Below, piece after piece: positions 45,485 to 54,572 of a stretch of 64,000 bases of DNA. Position numbers and translations under genes: made by a program. The notes beneath the pieces were generated by a model. It saw nothing but the letters and a program-made list of their open reading frames with translations, was not told the DNA's origin and ran no database searches. Positions within the stretch are counted from its first letter, which is position 1. Each line of letters starts with the position of its first letter. Origin of the DNA: Halanaerobiaceae bacterium ANBcell28 (GTDB lineage Bacteria; Bacillota; Halanaerobiia; Halanaerobiales; DTU029); assembly GCA_037623315.1 (NCBI GenBank), contig JBBJJH010000010.1, positions 62,001-126,000 on the forward strand, given 5' to 3'.

Positions 45485-46861
45485 TCAAGCCATTTCTTTA
45501 CCCTTTTTCATTAATTTTAAAAATGATTCACCGACTAAATATACATCTCCTGCACCCATAGTTATTACCAAATCTCTATGTCTAACTATTTTACGTAAAT
45601 ACTTTACTACGTCTTTCAAATCAGCAATGTAATCTACTTTAAATTTATTGTTTTTAGCAATATTTTTAGCTAATTCTTCAGCACTTACACCTGGTATTTC
45701 TTTTTCACCAGCAGAGTATATATCTGTTACAATTAAGTGATCAACAAAGTTGAATGAATCATTATAGGCATTAATTAAGTGTTTTGTCCTAGAATATCGG
45801 TGAGGTTGAAATATTGCTATTGTTCTCTCATATCCAGTATTATAAGCCGCTTGTAAAGTAGCCTCTACTTCTGTAGGGTGATGTGCATAATCATCAACTA
45901 TAAGTATATCTCCTAATAAACCTTTTTTTTCAAATCTTCTATGAACACCTGAATATTCTTCTATAGCTACTTTAATGTCTTTAATTTTCATACCTGCTTC
46001 TTTTGCAACGGCAATAGCTGCTAATGAGTTTAAAATATTATGCCTTCCTGGAATTTTTAAATTAATCTCTTTTTCTTCTACACCATTAATACACAATTGA
46101 TATATACTTCCAAAAGGGAAAAGCTTGCAGTTCCTTGCCTGTATATCTCCAGAATCAATACCATATGTAATGATTCTCTTATCTCTTTCATCTATCAAAT
46201 TCATCAGCTTCTTATCTTCTGTACATAAAATTGCCTTACCGTGATTAGGTACTTTATTTATAAAATTACGGAAGGTTTCAAATAGCTGTTCTTCAGATTG
46301 ATAATAGTCATGATGATCCATTTCAACATTTGTCACCACTACAATTTCAGGATCGTAGTACAAAAAAGAACCGTCGCTTTCATCAGCTTCAGTTATAAGA
46401 TAATCTCCCTTGCCTAAATATACATTACCTCCAATTAAATCTAGTTCTCCGCCTATCAATATAGTCGGATCTGTAGCTTCTAGCATAACACTAGCAATCA
46501 TTGAAGTAGTAGTAGTTTTACCATGTGTTCCTGATATAGCGATACCTTTTTGATTTTTCATTAACTCAGCTATCATTTGTGCTCTTTTTAATACAGGTAT
46601 CTTATTTTTATATGCATATTTTAATTCTGGATTTGAAAGAGGTATAGCACTGGAAATAACTACCAAGTCAGCCCCTGGTACATTTTCCTTTTTATGTCCT
46701 ATATAAATTTCCCCTCCCATATTCCTTAACTTTTCTAGATGATGAGAATCGTTTAAATCAGAACCACTAATATTATAGCCTTGTTTAAGTAAGATTTTTG
46801 CAATACCACTCATTGATATTCCGCCTATTCCAATAAAGTGTATCTTCTTATCATTCATCAA
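45485..46861 (-). CDS. murC: UDP-N-acetylmuramate--L-alanine ligase
   Basis: 458 residues. N-terminal Rossmann FIGIGGISMSGIAKIL (about 10-25), P-loop GTHGKTTTTSMIA (about 115-127), central ATPase domain with TEADESDGSF, and a C-terminal domain with FQPHRYSRTKHL. Adds the first stem-peptide residue, L-Ala, to UDP-MurNAc. It follows murG, and no murB intervenes. Confidence 0.97.
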   Translation of the reverse strand: MMNDKKIHFIGIGGISMSGIAKILLKQGYNISGSDLNDSHHLEKLRNMGGEIYIGHKKENVPGADLVVISSAIPLSNPELKYAYKNKIPVLKRAQMIAELMKNQKGIAISGTHGKTTTTSMIASVMLEATDPTILIGGELDLIGGNVYLGKGDYLITEADESDGSFLYYDPEIVVVTNVEMDHHDYYQSEEQLFETFRNFINKVPNHGKAILCTEDKKLMNLIDERDKRIITYGIDSGDIQARNCKLFPFGSIYQLCINGVEEKEINLKIPGRHNILNSLAAIAVAKEAGMKIKDIKVAIEEYSGVHRRFEKKGLLGDILIVDDYAHHPTEVEATLQAAYNTGYERTIAIFQPHRYSRTKHLINAYNDSFNFVDHLIVTDIYSAGEKEIPGVSAEELAKNIAKNNKFKVDYIADLKDVVKYLRKIVRHRDLVITMGAGDVYLVGESFLKLMKKGKEMA

Positions 46862-46928
46862 TATATCCCTCCTATCTATTCTATAATAATATATGCAAAG
46901 TATAAACTCATGTGATGATTACTATTCT

Positions 46929-48044
46929 TCACATTAATTTTTCTATAGCCTCAACAATCATATCCCTAGCATTTATTTTCCCTAATTTTTTGCTGTTTTC
47001 AGACATTATATTTAATTTAGTATCGTCATTTATAAGATTATCTATCTCTCTAAATAGAGTTTCTCCATTTAAATCACTATCAAGTAAAACTTTTGCCGCC
47101 TTATTTTTTTCCAAGGTTCTTGCATTATGCTCCTGATGATTTTCAGCCGCATGAGGATATGGTACTAAAATTGCCGGTATTCCCTTGGCAGTGATTTCTG
47201 CTAAACCTGTAGCTCCAGCCCTAGATACAATCAAATCAGCAACAGCATATGCATATTCCATTTCACTTAAATATGGCATAATTTTATAATTATCAAGTTT
47301 ATTAATATTTATTCCTTCACTTTTAATTTTTTCTAATACTTGTTTATAATTTTTTTTACCTGTAATATGAATAATCTGTGGAATACTTCTCTTATTTTTA
47401 TTAAGATAATTTTTATAGACATCTAAGATTGCATTATTAATACTCATTGCACCTTGACTACCCCCAAAAACTAATATAGTTTTTTTCTCAGTGCTTAAAT
47501 TCATTTTTTTTATTCCTTCTTTTCTTTCTGTTTCGAGTATTATGCTTCTAATGGGGTTTCCAGTTAATAAATATTCTGCTTTTGTATTTTTAGGAAAGTA
47601 TTTTTTAGCATCTTCAAAATTTAAAGCAATAAAGTTAACTCGTTTTGCTAGTAATTTATTAGTAAAACCAGGATATACATTTTGTTCATGAATTATAGTA
47701 GGTATATTCATAAGACTAGCTGCTAAAACTACTGGACCTGCAACGAAACCACCAGTTCCTAATACAATGTCTGCTTTATAAGATTTTATTATCTTAAAAG
47801 ATTCTAAAAGCCCAATACTTGTTTTAAAAGTCGCTGTAATTAATTTAGGTGAAATTTTCCGTATCAAAGGTGCCACATTTATTTCACGATAATTTATATC
47901 TTCTCGCGGAACCACATCGCTTTCAAGGCCTCCTTTAGACCCTATATATAATATATCCCATCCTTTTTCTTTTAAAGCCTTAGCAACAGCCAATGCAGGA
48001 TATATATGTCCTCCTGTTCCTCCTCCACTAATAATTGCTTTCAT
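46929..48044 (-). CDS. murG: UDP-GlcNAc:undecaprenyl-PP-MurNAc-pentapeptide transferase
   Basis: 371 residues from the ATG at 48044, four to six bases after GAGGGGGG; an upstream extension lacks a site. GT-B fold with the N-terminal loop SGGGTGGHIYPALAVA (4-19), a second glycine-rich loop VFGGSQGAMSIN (about 185) and the UDP-GlcNAc site IVSRAGATGLAEI (about 263). Converts lipid I to lipid II on the inner face of the membrane. Confidence 0.96.
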   Translation of the reverse strand: MKAIISGGGTGGHIYPALAVAKALKEKGWDILYIGSKGGLESDVVPREDINYREINVAPLIRKISPKLITATFKTSIGLLESFKIIKSYKADIVLGTGGFVAGPVVLAASLMNIPTIIHEQNVYPGFTNKLLAKRVNFIALNFEDAKKYFPKNTKAEYLLTGNPIRSIILETERKEGIKKMNLSTEKKTILVFGGSQGAMSINNAILDVYKNYLNKNKRSIPQIIHITGKKNYKQVLEKIKSEGININKLDNYKIMPYLSEMEYAYAVADLIVSRAGATGLAEITAKGIPAILVPYPHAAENHQEHNARTLEKNKAAKVLLDSDLNGETLFREIDNLINDDTKLNIMSENSKKLGKINARDMIVEAIEKLM

Positions 48045-48129
48045 ACAACCCCCCTCATAAATCAATTCTTCTTGTTAAGTTTTTCTCTATATCTTATTAA
48101 GAAATAAAATATATTTTTAATATTTTATA

Positions 48130-49227
48130 CTAATCTGCAGCATGTCGTGATATATTTAATAATATTCCTACTGCTGATAACATAATAACCAAAGATGTAC
48201 CACCATAGCTAATAAAAGGTAGTGTAATCCCTGTGATTGGCATAGACGAAGTCACTACTCCTATATTTATCAGAGCTTGAATAACTACCATTGAAGAAAT
48301 TCCTACAGCTAACATAGAGCCAAAAATATCTGGTACACTACTAGCAATTTTGAGACCTCTCCAAAAGAAAAGAAAAAATAGTGCTAAAACAAACAAAGTA
48401 CCCAAAACACCTAATTCTTCTCCTAGTACTGCAAAAATAAAATCTGTTCCTGGCTCAGGTAAATACAAAAATTTTTGCTTACTTTGACCTAAACCAACAC
48501 CAAATATACCTCCTGAGCCTAACGCTAATAATGATTGGATAATATGATAGCCAGTATCTAAAGGGTCGGCCCAAGGATCAAGAAAAGATAATAATCGATC
48601 CCGCCTATAGTCTTCACTAAAAATAAAATAAATAATCATAGGAATACCAGATAAAACTAAAAAAAACAAATGGGAAAATTTAGCGCCAGCAGTAAATAGC
48701 ATCAAAAAAAACGTTCCTGCTATTGTAACTGCTGTACCCAGGTCAGGTTCCAATAGTATTAAAAGAAATATTATTCCGAGTATAATTAAAGGTGGTAAAA
48801 CTCCATTAAAAAAAGAATCAATATTATCACTTTTTCTAGAAAAATATCTTGCCAAGTAAATAACCATGCCTAACTTTGCTAATTCTGATGGTTGTATACG
48901 AAAAGCACCAATTCCTAACCATCTTCTAGAACCACCAGCCACAATTCCTATTCCCGGTATAAGGACTAATATTAGCAATATCAGAGTAATTATTAAAATC
49001 ATTTTTGAATACTTTTTATAAATATGATAATCAACATTCATAAAAAATATCATAGCTGCAATACCTACAACGGCCCAAATTAATTGATTCCTGAATAAAT
49101 AAAAACTATCGCCATACAATGTCAGTGCTCTAATAGAACTTGCACTTAAGATCATTATCAAGCCTAATGCTAATAAAGTTATAACAATGAAAAATACAAT
49201 ATAATCAGGAGCCTGTTTAGAATCCAA
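48130..49227 (-). CDS. ftsW: FtsW/SpoVE-type SEDS peptidoglycan glycosyltransferase
   Basis: 365 residues, about ten membrane helices. SEDS signatures are present: RWLGIGAFRIQPSELAKLGM (about 103-122, with the catalytic-region motif) and GITLPFISYGGTSLV near 336. Polymerises lipid II at the septum with its partner penicillin-binding protein, encoded at 54573-56648. In an endospore former the same gene position may serve the SpoVE role. Confidence 0.94.
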   Translation of the reverse strand: MDSKQAPDYIVFFIVITLLALGLIMILSASSIRALTLYGDSFYLFRNQLIWAVVGIAAMIFFMNVDYHIYKKYSKMILIITLILLILVLIPGIGIVAGGSRRWLGIGAFRIQPSELAKLGMVIYLARYFSRKSDNIDSFFNGVLPPLIILGIIFLLILLEPDLGTAVTIAGTFFLMLFTAGAKFSHLFFLVLSGIPMIIYFIFSEDYRRDRLLSFLDPWADPLDTGYHIIQSLLALGSGGIFGVGLGQSKQKFLYLPEPGTDFIFAVLGEELGVLGTLFVLALFFLFFWRGLKIASSVPDIFGSMLAVGISSMVVIQALINIGVVTSSMPITGITLPFISYGGTSLVIMLSAVGILLNISRHAAD

Positions 49228-49243
49228 ATCAAATACCTCCCTT

Positions 49244-50620
49244 TCAATTTAAATTCAAAAGATTTAAAGCTTCTTGAAATCTTTTTCCTCTTTCCTTATA
49301 GCTTGAATACATATCCCAACTAGGGCACGCTGGTGATAATAATAAACAATTATCAGATTCTAAATTTTCATATGCTATTTTTACTGCTTCTCTCATATCC
49401 TTAGCTATATGTATATTTATATTGTCAAAACCAAGCTTTAATGCTCCTTCTTTTAATTTATTAGCAGTCTCACCTATTAAAACAAGAAACTTCACTTTCT
49501 TGTTAATCAGTTCCAATAGTTCATCAAAGTTAGCATCACGGTCCTGCCCCCCTGCTATTAATACAATAGGCTTTGAGATAGATTCTAATGCTTTTATTGC
49601 AGCTGCTGGATTAGTAGCTTTCGAATCATCAATTATCAGAAACTCGTCATAATCGTTTATTACTTCCATTCTATGTGCAGAAGCTTTAAAATTAATGACA
49701 GTTTCTTTAATAATATCTATAGATACTCCTGCTAAATAACTAGCCATTGCTGAAAAAGCCACATTTTGAACATTATGAAAACCCATCAATGGAATCTCAT
49801 TAATCTTAAGTATTGGTATTTCCTTATCTTTATGTTTCAATATAATATTTTCTGAACTTATGTATATACCTTTATCTAAACCAGTGTCGTTGCTGTCTTT
49901 TATTTTATAAATTACACCTGGAAAATCTTGAACTGCGCGCATAACTTCTGAATCATTAGCATTAACTATAGCATAGTCACTAGAATTTTGATTTTCAAAG
50001 ATACGTTTCTTAGCAGACCAGTAGTTCTCTATATTCTTATGCCTATCTAAATGATCAGGGGTAAAATTAAGATATAAACTAATGTGTGGTTTGAAATCCT
50101 TAATTGTTTCCAGCTGAAAAGAGCTAATTTCTACAACTAAAAAATCATCTTTACTTAGATTTTCAATTTCTTCTATAAGTGGTTTGCCAATATTCCCTGC
50201 CACTCTTACCTTAGCTATATCAGCATTGCTTAATATTTCACCAATTAAAGATGTAGTTGTCGTCTTCCCATTGGTACCAGTTATAGCAATAATTTTAGCT
50301 TCGGTAAAATGATAAGCCAGTTCTATTTCGCTTATGATTTCAATCCCTCTTTTTCTTGCTTCAATAAAAAAAGGTAAATCAAGAGGTACTCCAGGACTTG
50401 TAACTATCATATCAGCAGCCAGACACTTCTCACCATGTCCATTTAACTCAAATTCCACATTTGTATTTATCAAGTCTTCAATTTCTTTTTCTAGTTGTTT
50501 TTTTCCCTTAACATCTGATACTATAACTTTTTTTGCTAATTTGTCCAAAAACTTTGCAGTGGCTAACCCTGTCCGACTTAGTCCAATTATCGCTACTTTT
50601 TTATTTCTTAATTCTATCAT
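49244..50620 (-). CDS. murD: UDP-N-acetylmuramoyl-L-alanine--D-glutamate ligase
   Basis: 458 residues. N-terminal domain VAIIGLSRTGLATAKFL (about 9-25), P-loop GTNGKTTTTSLIGEIL (about 115-130), NFTPDHLDRHKN (about 186) and C-terminal DDSKATNPAAAIKAL (about 325). Adds D-Glu to UDP-MurNAc-L-Ala. Between mraY and ftsW in the standard order. Confidence 0.97.
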   Translation of the reverse strand: MIELRNKKVAIIGLSRTGLATAKFLDKLAKKVIVSDVKGKKQLEKEIEDLINTNVEFELNGHGEKCLAADMIVTSPGVPLDLPFFIEARKRGIEIISEIELAYHFTEAKIIAITGTNGKTTTTSLIGEILSNADIAKVRVAGNIGKPLIEEIENLSKDDFLVVEISSFQLETIKDFKPHISLYLNFTPDHLDRHKNIENYWSAKKRIFENQNSSDYAIVNANDSEVMRAVQDFPGVIYKIKDSNDTGLDKGIYISSENIILKHKDKEIPILKINEIPLMGFHNVQNVAFSAMASYLAGVSIDIIKETVINFKASAHRMEVINDYDEFLIIDDSKATNPAAAIKALESISKPIVLIAGGQDRDANFDELLELINKKVKFLVLIGETANKLKEGALKLGFDNINIHIAKDMREAVKIAYENLESDNCLLLSPACPSWDMYSSYKERGKRFQEALNLLNLN

Positions 50621-50665
50621 TATCTTTTCCCCTTTAATACATAATAAACAAACCCTATATAAGCC

Positions 50666-51625
50666 TTATATAATATAAAAACTGACAAAACCCAATAAAG
50701 CTAAAATTATACTGCAAACCCAAAAACGAGCTACTACTTTCCCTTCTGCCAATCCTGTTAACTCATAATGATGATGAATGGGAGTCATTCTAAAAACCCT
50801 TTTACCTTTCGTTAGTTTAAAATAACTTACTTGAATCATCACTGATAGTGTTTCAACAACATAAACTCCACCTATAATTAATAAAAAAAACTGTGTACGT
50901 GATAAAACTGCTAATGAAGCTACTGCACCTCCCAAAGCTAAAGAACCAACATCCCCCATGAAAACTTGTGCAGGATGACTATTAAACCATATAAATCCAA
51001 GACATGCTCCTCCGACAATTAATCCAAAAATAGATAATTGTTCAAAGCCTAAAGCTGATATTATAAGAGCCATTGCTGTACATACAATAGTTGTAACTCC
51101 TGATGCTAAACCATCTAAGCCGTCGGTTAAATTCACTGCATTTGCAAAACCAACTACAAAAAAAACGATAAATGGTATCATCCAGTATCCCAAATCATAC
51201 TCTATTCCAATTACAGGTATAATCATAGCTGTACCTATATCTGAAAAAAACACAAGATATATTGCTAAAATAAAGGAAACTAAGATCTGCCCAATTAATT
51301 TTTGTCTGGCTTTTAACCCTAAAGATCTATTGCTGCGTATCTTTATAATATCATCCAAAAACCCTACAATTCCCATTCCTAAAGTTGTAAGCAGGGCCCA
51401 AAAGGCGTATGAATCTAGATCAATAAATAATATAGAACTAATCAAAACAGCTGTAATTATTAAGATTCCACCCATAGTTGGAATACCTTCTTTTTTTAGA
51501 TGGGATTTTGGCCCCTCTCCTCTTATACGTTGTCCATAATTTAAGTAATTTAATCCTTTAATTAAGCCAGGTCCAAAAATAATAAGAATTAAGAATGGCG
51601 TCCCTACTGCTAAAAAATATATCAT
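50666..51625 (-). CDS. mraY: Phospho-N-acetylmuramoyl-pentapeptide transferase
   Basis: 319 residues, about ten membrane helices. Catalytic acidic motifs: VGFLDDIIKI (about 87-96), NAVNLTDGLDGLASG (about 163-177) and the His-rich loop TPIHHHYELTG (about 281-291). Transfers phospho-MurNAc-pentapeptide to undecaprenyl phosphate, making lipid I. Confidence 0.97.
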   Translation of the reverse strand: MIYFLAVGTPFLILIIFGPGLIKGLNYLNYGQRIRGEGPKSHLKKEGIPTMGGILIITAVLISSILFIDLDSYAFWALLTTLGMGIVGFLDDIIKIRSNRSLGLKARQKLIGQILVSFILAIYLVFFSDIGTAMIIPVIGIEYDLGYWMIPFIVFFVVGFANAVNLTDGLDGLASGVTTIVCTAMALIISALGFEQLSIFGLIVGGACLGFIWFNSHPAQVFMGDVGSLALGGAVASLAVLSRTQFFLLIIGGVYVVETLSVMIQVSYFKLTKGKRVFRMTPIHHHYELTGLAEGKVVARFWVCSIILALLGFVSFYII

Positions 51626-51678
51626 AATATTAATCCCCCAATTATCAACTTGCTTTCTTCATAAATAAATATATATAT

Positions 51679-53061
51679 TTATGATAGTAATTTTGTTACT
51701 ATATTTTCCAGTTTATTCCCTCTGGATCCTTTTACTAATATTAAGTCATTTTTCTTAGAAATTTTTTCTAAATAAGCTGCAGCATCTTTTTTATTATTAA
51801 AATTAATAACTCTATTATCATCCATACCACTTTCTATTGCAGCATTGCTTATTCCTGTAGCAATATCCCCTATTGTAACAAGATAATCAATATTCTTACT
51901 AGCAACAAATTGACCCAATTCTCTATGCGAAATTTCTTCTTTTTCACCAAGTTCAAGCATAGAACCTAAGGCTAGTATAGTATTATTTGCATCCATGTCT
52001 TTTACTGCCTCTATTGCTGCTCTCATAGACAATGGGTTTGCATTATAAGTATCATTAATTACTTTAATTCCCTGACTTGTCTCTTTTATATCCCATCTTA
52101 AAGCAGAATAGTCTATTTTATCAAAACCCTTTTGTATTTCTTGATATGTCAGATTATAATGACGAGCTACAGCAATTACTGCAAGAGCATTATAAACATT
52201 ATGACGTCCTGTTCTATTCAATAAAATATCATTAACTTCTTCTTGATAATTTACAGAAAATTCTATACTCCCATCCATTCTTGTTTTAATATTATCTGCA
52301 TATATATCAGCTTCTCTAGAAAGACCATAGTAAATTATCTTCTCTCCTTTATAAACTTCTTTCATAGCTCTAACATAGTTATTATCATAATTTAAAATAG
52401 CTAATCCATCTTTAGGAAGAGCTGAAATAAGCTCACTTTTTGCTTTAGCAACATTTTCAACACTACCTAAAGTTTCTAAATGTGCTTCTCCTACATTAGT
52501 AATAACTCCAATCTGAGGCTGAGCAATATCTGTTAATAACTCAATTTCACCAAGATCACTCATACCCATTTCTAATACGGCTATATCTTCATCACCTTCA
52601 AAATCAAGTAGTGTAAGAGGTAAACCATAATAATTATTTAAATTTCCTTTAGTCTTCTTAGTTTTTTTCCGCATACTCATTACTGAAGCTAACATATCCT
52701 TAGTAGATGTTTTACCAGCTGATCCAGTTATCCCAATAACAGTTAATCCATCTAGTTTCAATCGATAATTTTTGGCTAAATCCTGTAGTGCCGCAGAAGT
52801 ATCATCAACTAATATTATAGCTATGTCTTCAGTAACTTCATTTATTTTTCTATCAACAACTACTGCGACTGCTCCATTTGCAATAGCGTCTTTAATAAAA
52901 TCATGTCCGTCAAACTTTTCACCAATAATAGCAAAAAATACTTCATTTTCATCTATCGACCTACTATCTATTGATACTCCAGAAATTTCTATAAGATTTG
53001 AACCTTGCAATAATTTTCCAGAAACAGCTTCAAGAAGAAAATTTAATTTTAAATTCTTCAA
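51679..53061 (-). CDS. murF: UDP-MurNAc-tripeptide--D-alanyl-D-alanine ligase
   Basis: 460 residues. P-loop GITGSAGKTSTKDMLASV (about 108-125), NLNNYYGLPLTLL, and C-terminal VINDTYNANPLSMRAAI (about 322-338). Adds the D-Ala-D-Ala dipeptide, which the ddl product in this window would supply. TTG start at 53061 that overlaps the murE stop by four bases, with GGGG upstream. Confidence 0.95.
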   Translation of the reverse strand: MKNLKLNFLLEAVSGKLLQGSNLIEISGVSIDSRSIDENEVFFAIIGEKFDGHDFIKDAIANGAVAVVVDRKINEVTEDIAIILVDDTSAALQDLAKNYRLKLDGLTVIGITGSAGKTSTKDMLASVMSMRKKTKKTKGNLNNYYGLPLTLLDFEGDEDIAVLEMGMSDLGEIELLTDIAQPQIGVITNVGEAHLETLGSVENVAKAKSELISALPKDGLAILNYDNNYVRAMKEVYKGEKIIYYGLSREADIYADNIKTRMDGSIEFSVNYQEEVNDILLNRTGRHNVYNALAVIAVARHYNLTYQEIQKGFDKIDYSALRWDIKETSQGIKVINDTYNANPLSMRAAIEAVKDMDANNTILALGSMLELGEKEEISHRELGQFVASKNIDYLVTIGDIATGISNAAIESGMDDNRVINFNNKKDAAAYLEKISKKNDLILVKGSRGNKLENIVTKLLS

Positions 53062-54530
53062 TGTTTATCATCCCCTGAAAATTGTTCTATTGCCTTACGG
53101 GCAACTTCCCTATCATCAAAAGGTATTGTCTTATCCTTAAATACTTGATAAGTTTCATGTCCTTTGCCAAATATCAGCACCAAGTCTTTAGGTTTTGCTA
53201 TTTGAATTGCATGATAAATAGCTTCTTTCCTATCTATTATTTTCTCACTAGGAACAGAATAACCTTTAAGACCTTTTTCTATATCATTAATAATAGCTAT
53301 TGGTTCTTCAGAACGAGGGTTATCAGAGGTTATAATAACATAGTCACCATATTTTGCTGCCATTTCAGCCATCTGAGGTCTTTTCCCTTTATCTCGGTCG
53401 CCACCACAACCAAAAACAACTATGATATCTCCTTTTACAAATTCCAAAGCTGTTTTTAATACATTTTCCATACCATCAGCAGTATGCGCATAATCAACTA
53501 TTACAGAAAAATCCTTAGCCTCATCTATAGCTTCAAATCTACCAGCTACACCTTTAACATTTGTTAAGCCATCTATTATTTGCTTTTCTTCAAGTCCTAA
53601 AGCATAACCACAAGCAATAGCTGCCAAAGTATTATAAACATTAAATAAACCACTAAGTTTCATATGGATATCAAAATTCATCTTACCTTCAACTGAAAAA
53701 GAAACACCTCGTGGACTCAATTCGATATTAACTGCTCTAAAATCTGATTCTTTATTTATAGAATAACTTATTATTTTAGCCTTAGATGCATTAATAATTT
53801 TATTAGCATGTAAATCATCTACATTTACTATAGCATAACCATCTTTTTTTAACTGTTTAAATAATTTGCTTTTCGCGTTAAGGTAATCACTTATTGTTTT
53901 ATGATAATCCAAATGATCCTGACTTATATTTGTAAAAATACCTATTTTAAAATTCATTCCTTCTACTCTTTTAAGATCTAAAGCATGTGAAGAAACTTCC
54001 ATTACAACATTAGATACTTTAGCATCAATCATTTTATCAAAGAGCCTATACAAATCTAATGACTCTGGGGTAGTACGTGTAGCAGGTAAAACTTTATCAG
54101 CTATAATATTTTTTATTGTACCTATTAAACCAGTTTCCAAATCAATATTATCCATCATGGTTTTTAATAAATAAGTAGTGGTAGTTTTACCATTAGTTCC
54201 AGTAACTCCGATTAAATCCAATTCCCTTAGAGGATAGTTATAAAAAACAGCCGCTATATAGGCCATTGCTTCTCTAGTATTTTTAACCTTAACATATGTA
54301 ATATCATCAATATATTGATCCAATTCTTTTTCAATTACTATCGCAACAGCACCATTACTTATTGCCTTGTTAATAAAATTATGCCCATCAAGTTTAAATC
54401 CTTCTATAGCAACAAAAAGACTCCCCGCTTTGACTTGGCGGGAGTCGTATTCTATATTATCTATATTTTTTTCTAAGTCTCCAAGCACATCAATAATGCT
54501 TATATCTTTTAATAACTCTTTCAAAGTCAT
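53058..54530 (-). CDS. murE: UDP-MurNAc-tripeptide synthetase, meso-diaminopimelate type
   Basis: 490 residues. P-loop GVTGTNGKTTTTYLLKTM (about 108-125), ISQDHLDYHKT (about 206), and the DNPR motif in ITSDNPRSEEP (about 408-418), which distinguishes meso-diaminopimelate ligases from lysine-adding ones. Adds the third stem residue. Overlaps murF by four bases. Confidence 0.96.
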   Translation of the reverse strand: MTLKELLKDISIIDVLGDLEKNIDNIEYDSRQVKAGSLFVAIEGFKLDGHNFINKAISNGAVAIVIEKELDQYIDDITYVKVKNTREAMAYIAAVFYNYPLRELDLIGVTGTNGKTTTTYLLKTMMDNIDLETGLIGTIKNIIADKVLPATRTTPESLDLYRLFDKMIDAKVSNVVMEVSSHALDLKRVEGMNFKIGIFTNISQDHLDYHKTISDYLNAKSKLFKQLKKDGYAIVNVDDLHANKIINASKAKIISYSINKESDFRAVNIELSPRGVSFSVEGKMNFDIHMKLSGLFNVYNTLAAIACGYALGLEEKQIIDGLTNVKGVAGRFEAIDEAKDFSVIVDYAHTADGMENVLKTALEFVKGDIIVVFGCGGDRDKGKRPQMAEMAAKYGDYVIITSDNPRSEEPIAIINDIEKGLKGYSVPSEKIIDRKEAIYHAIQIAKPKDLVLIFGKGHETYQVFKDKTIPFDDREVARKAIEQFSGDDKH

Positions 54531-54572
54531 TTATATTACCTCCACTCTTATTTTAACCATAGAACGGAAAAA

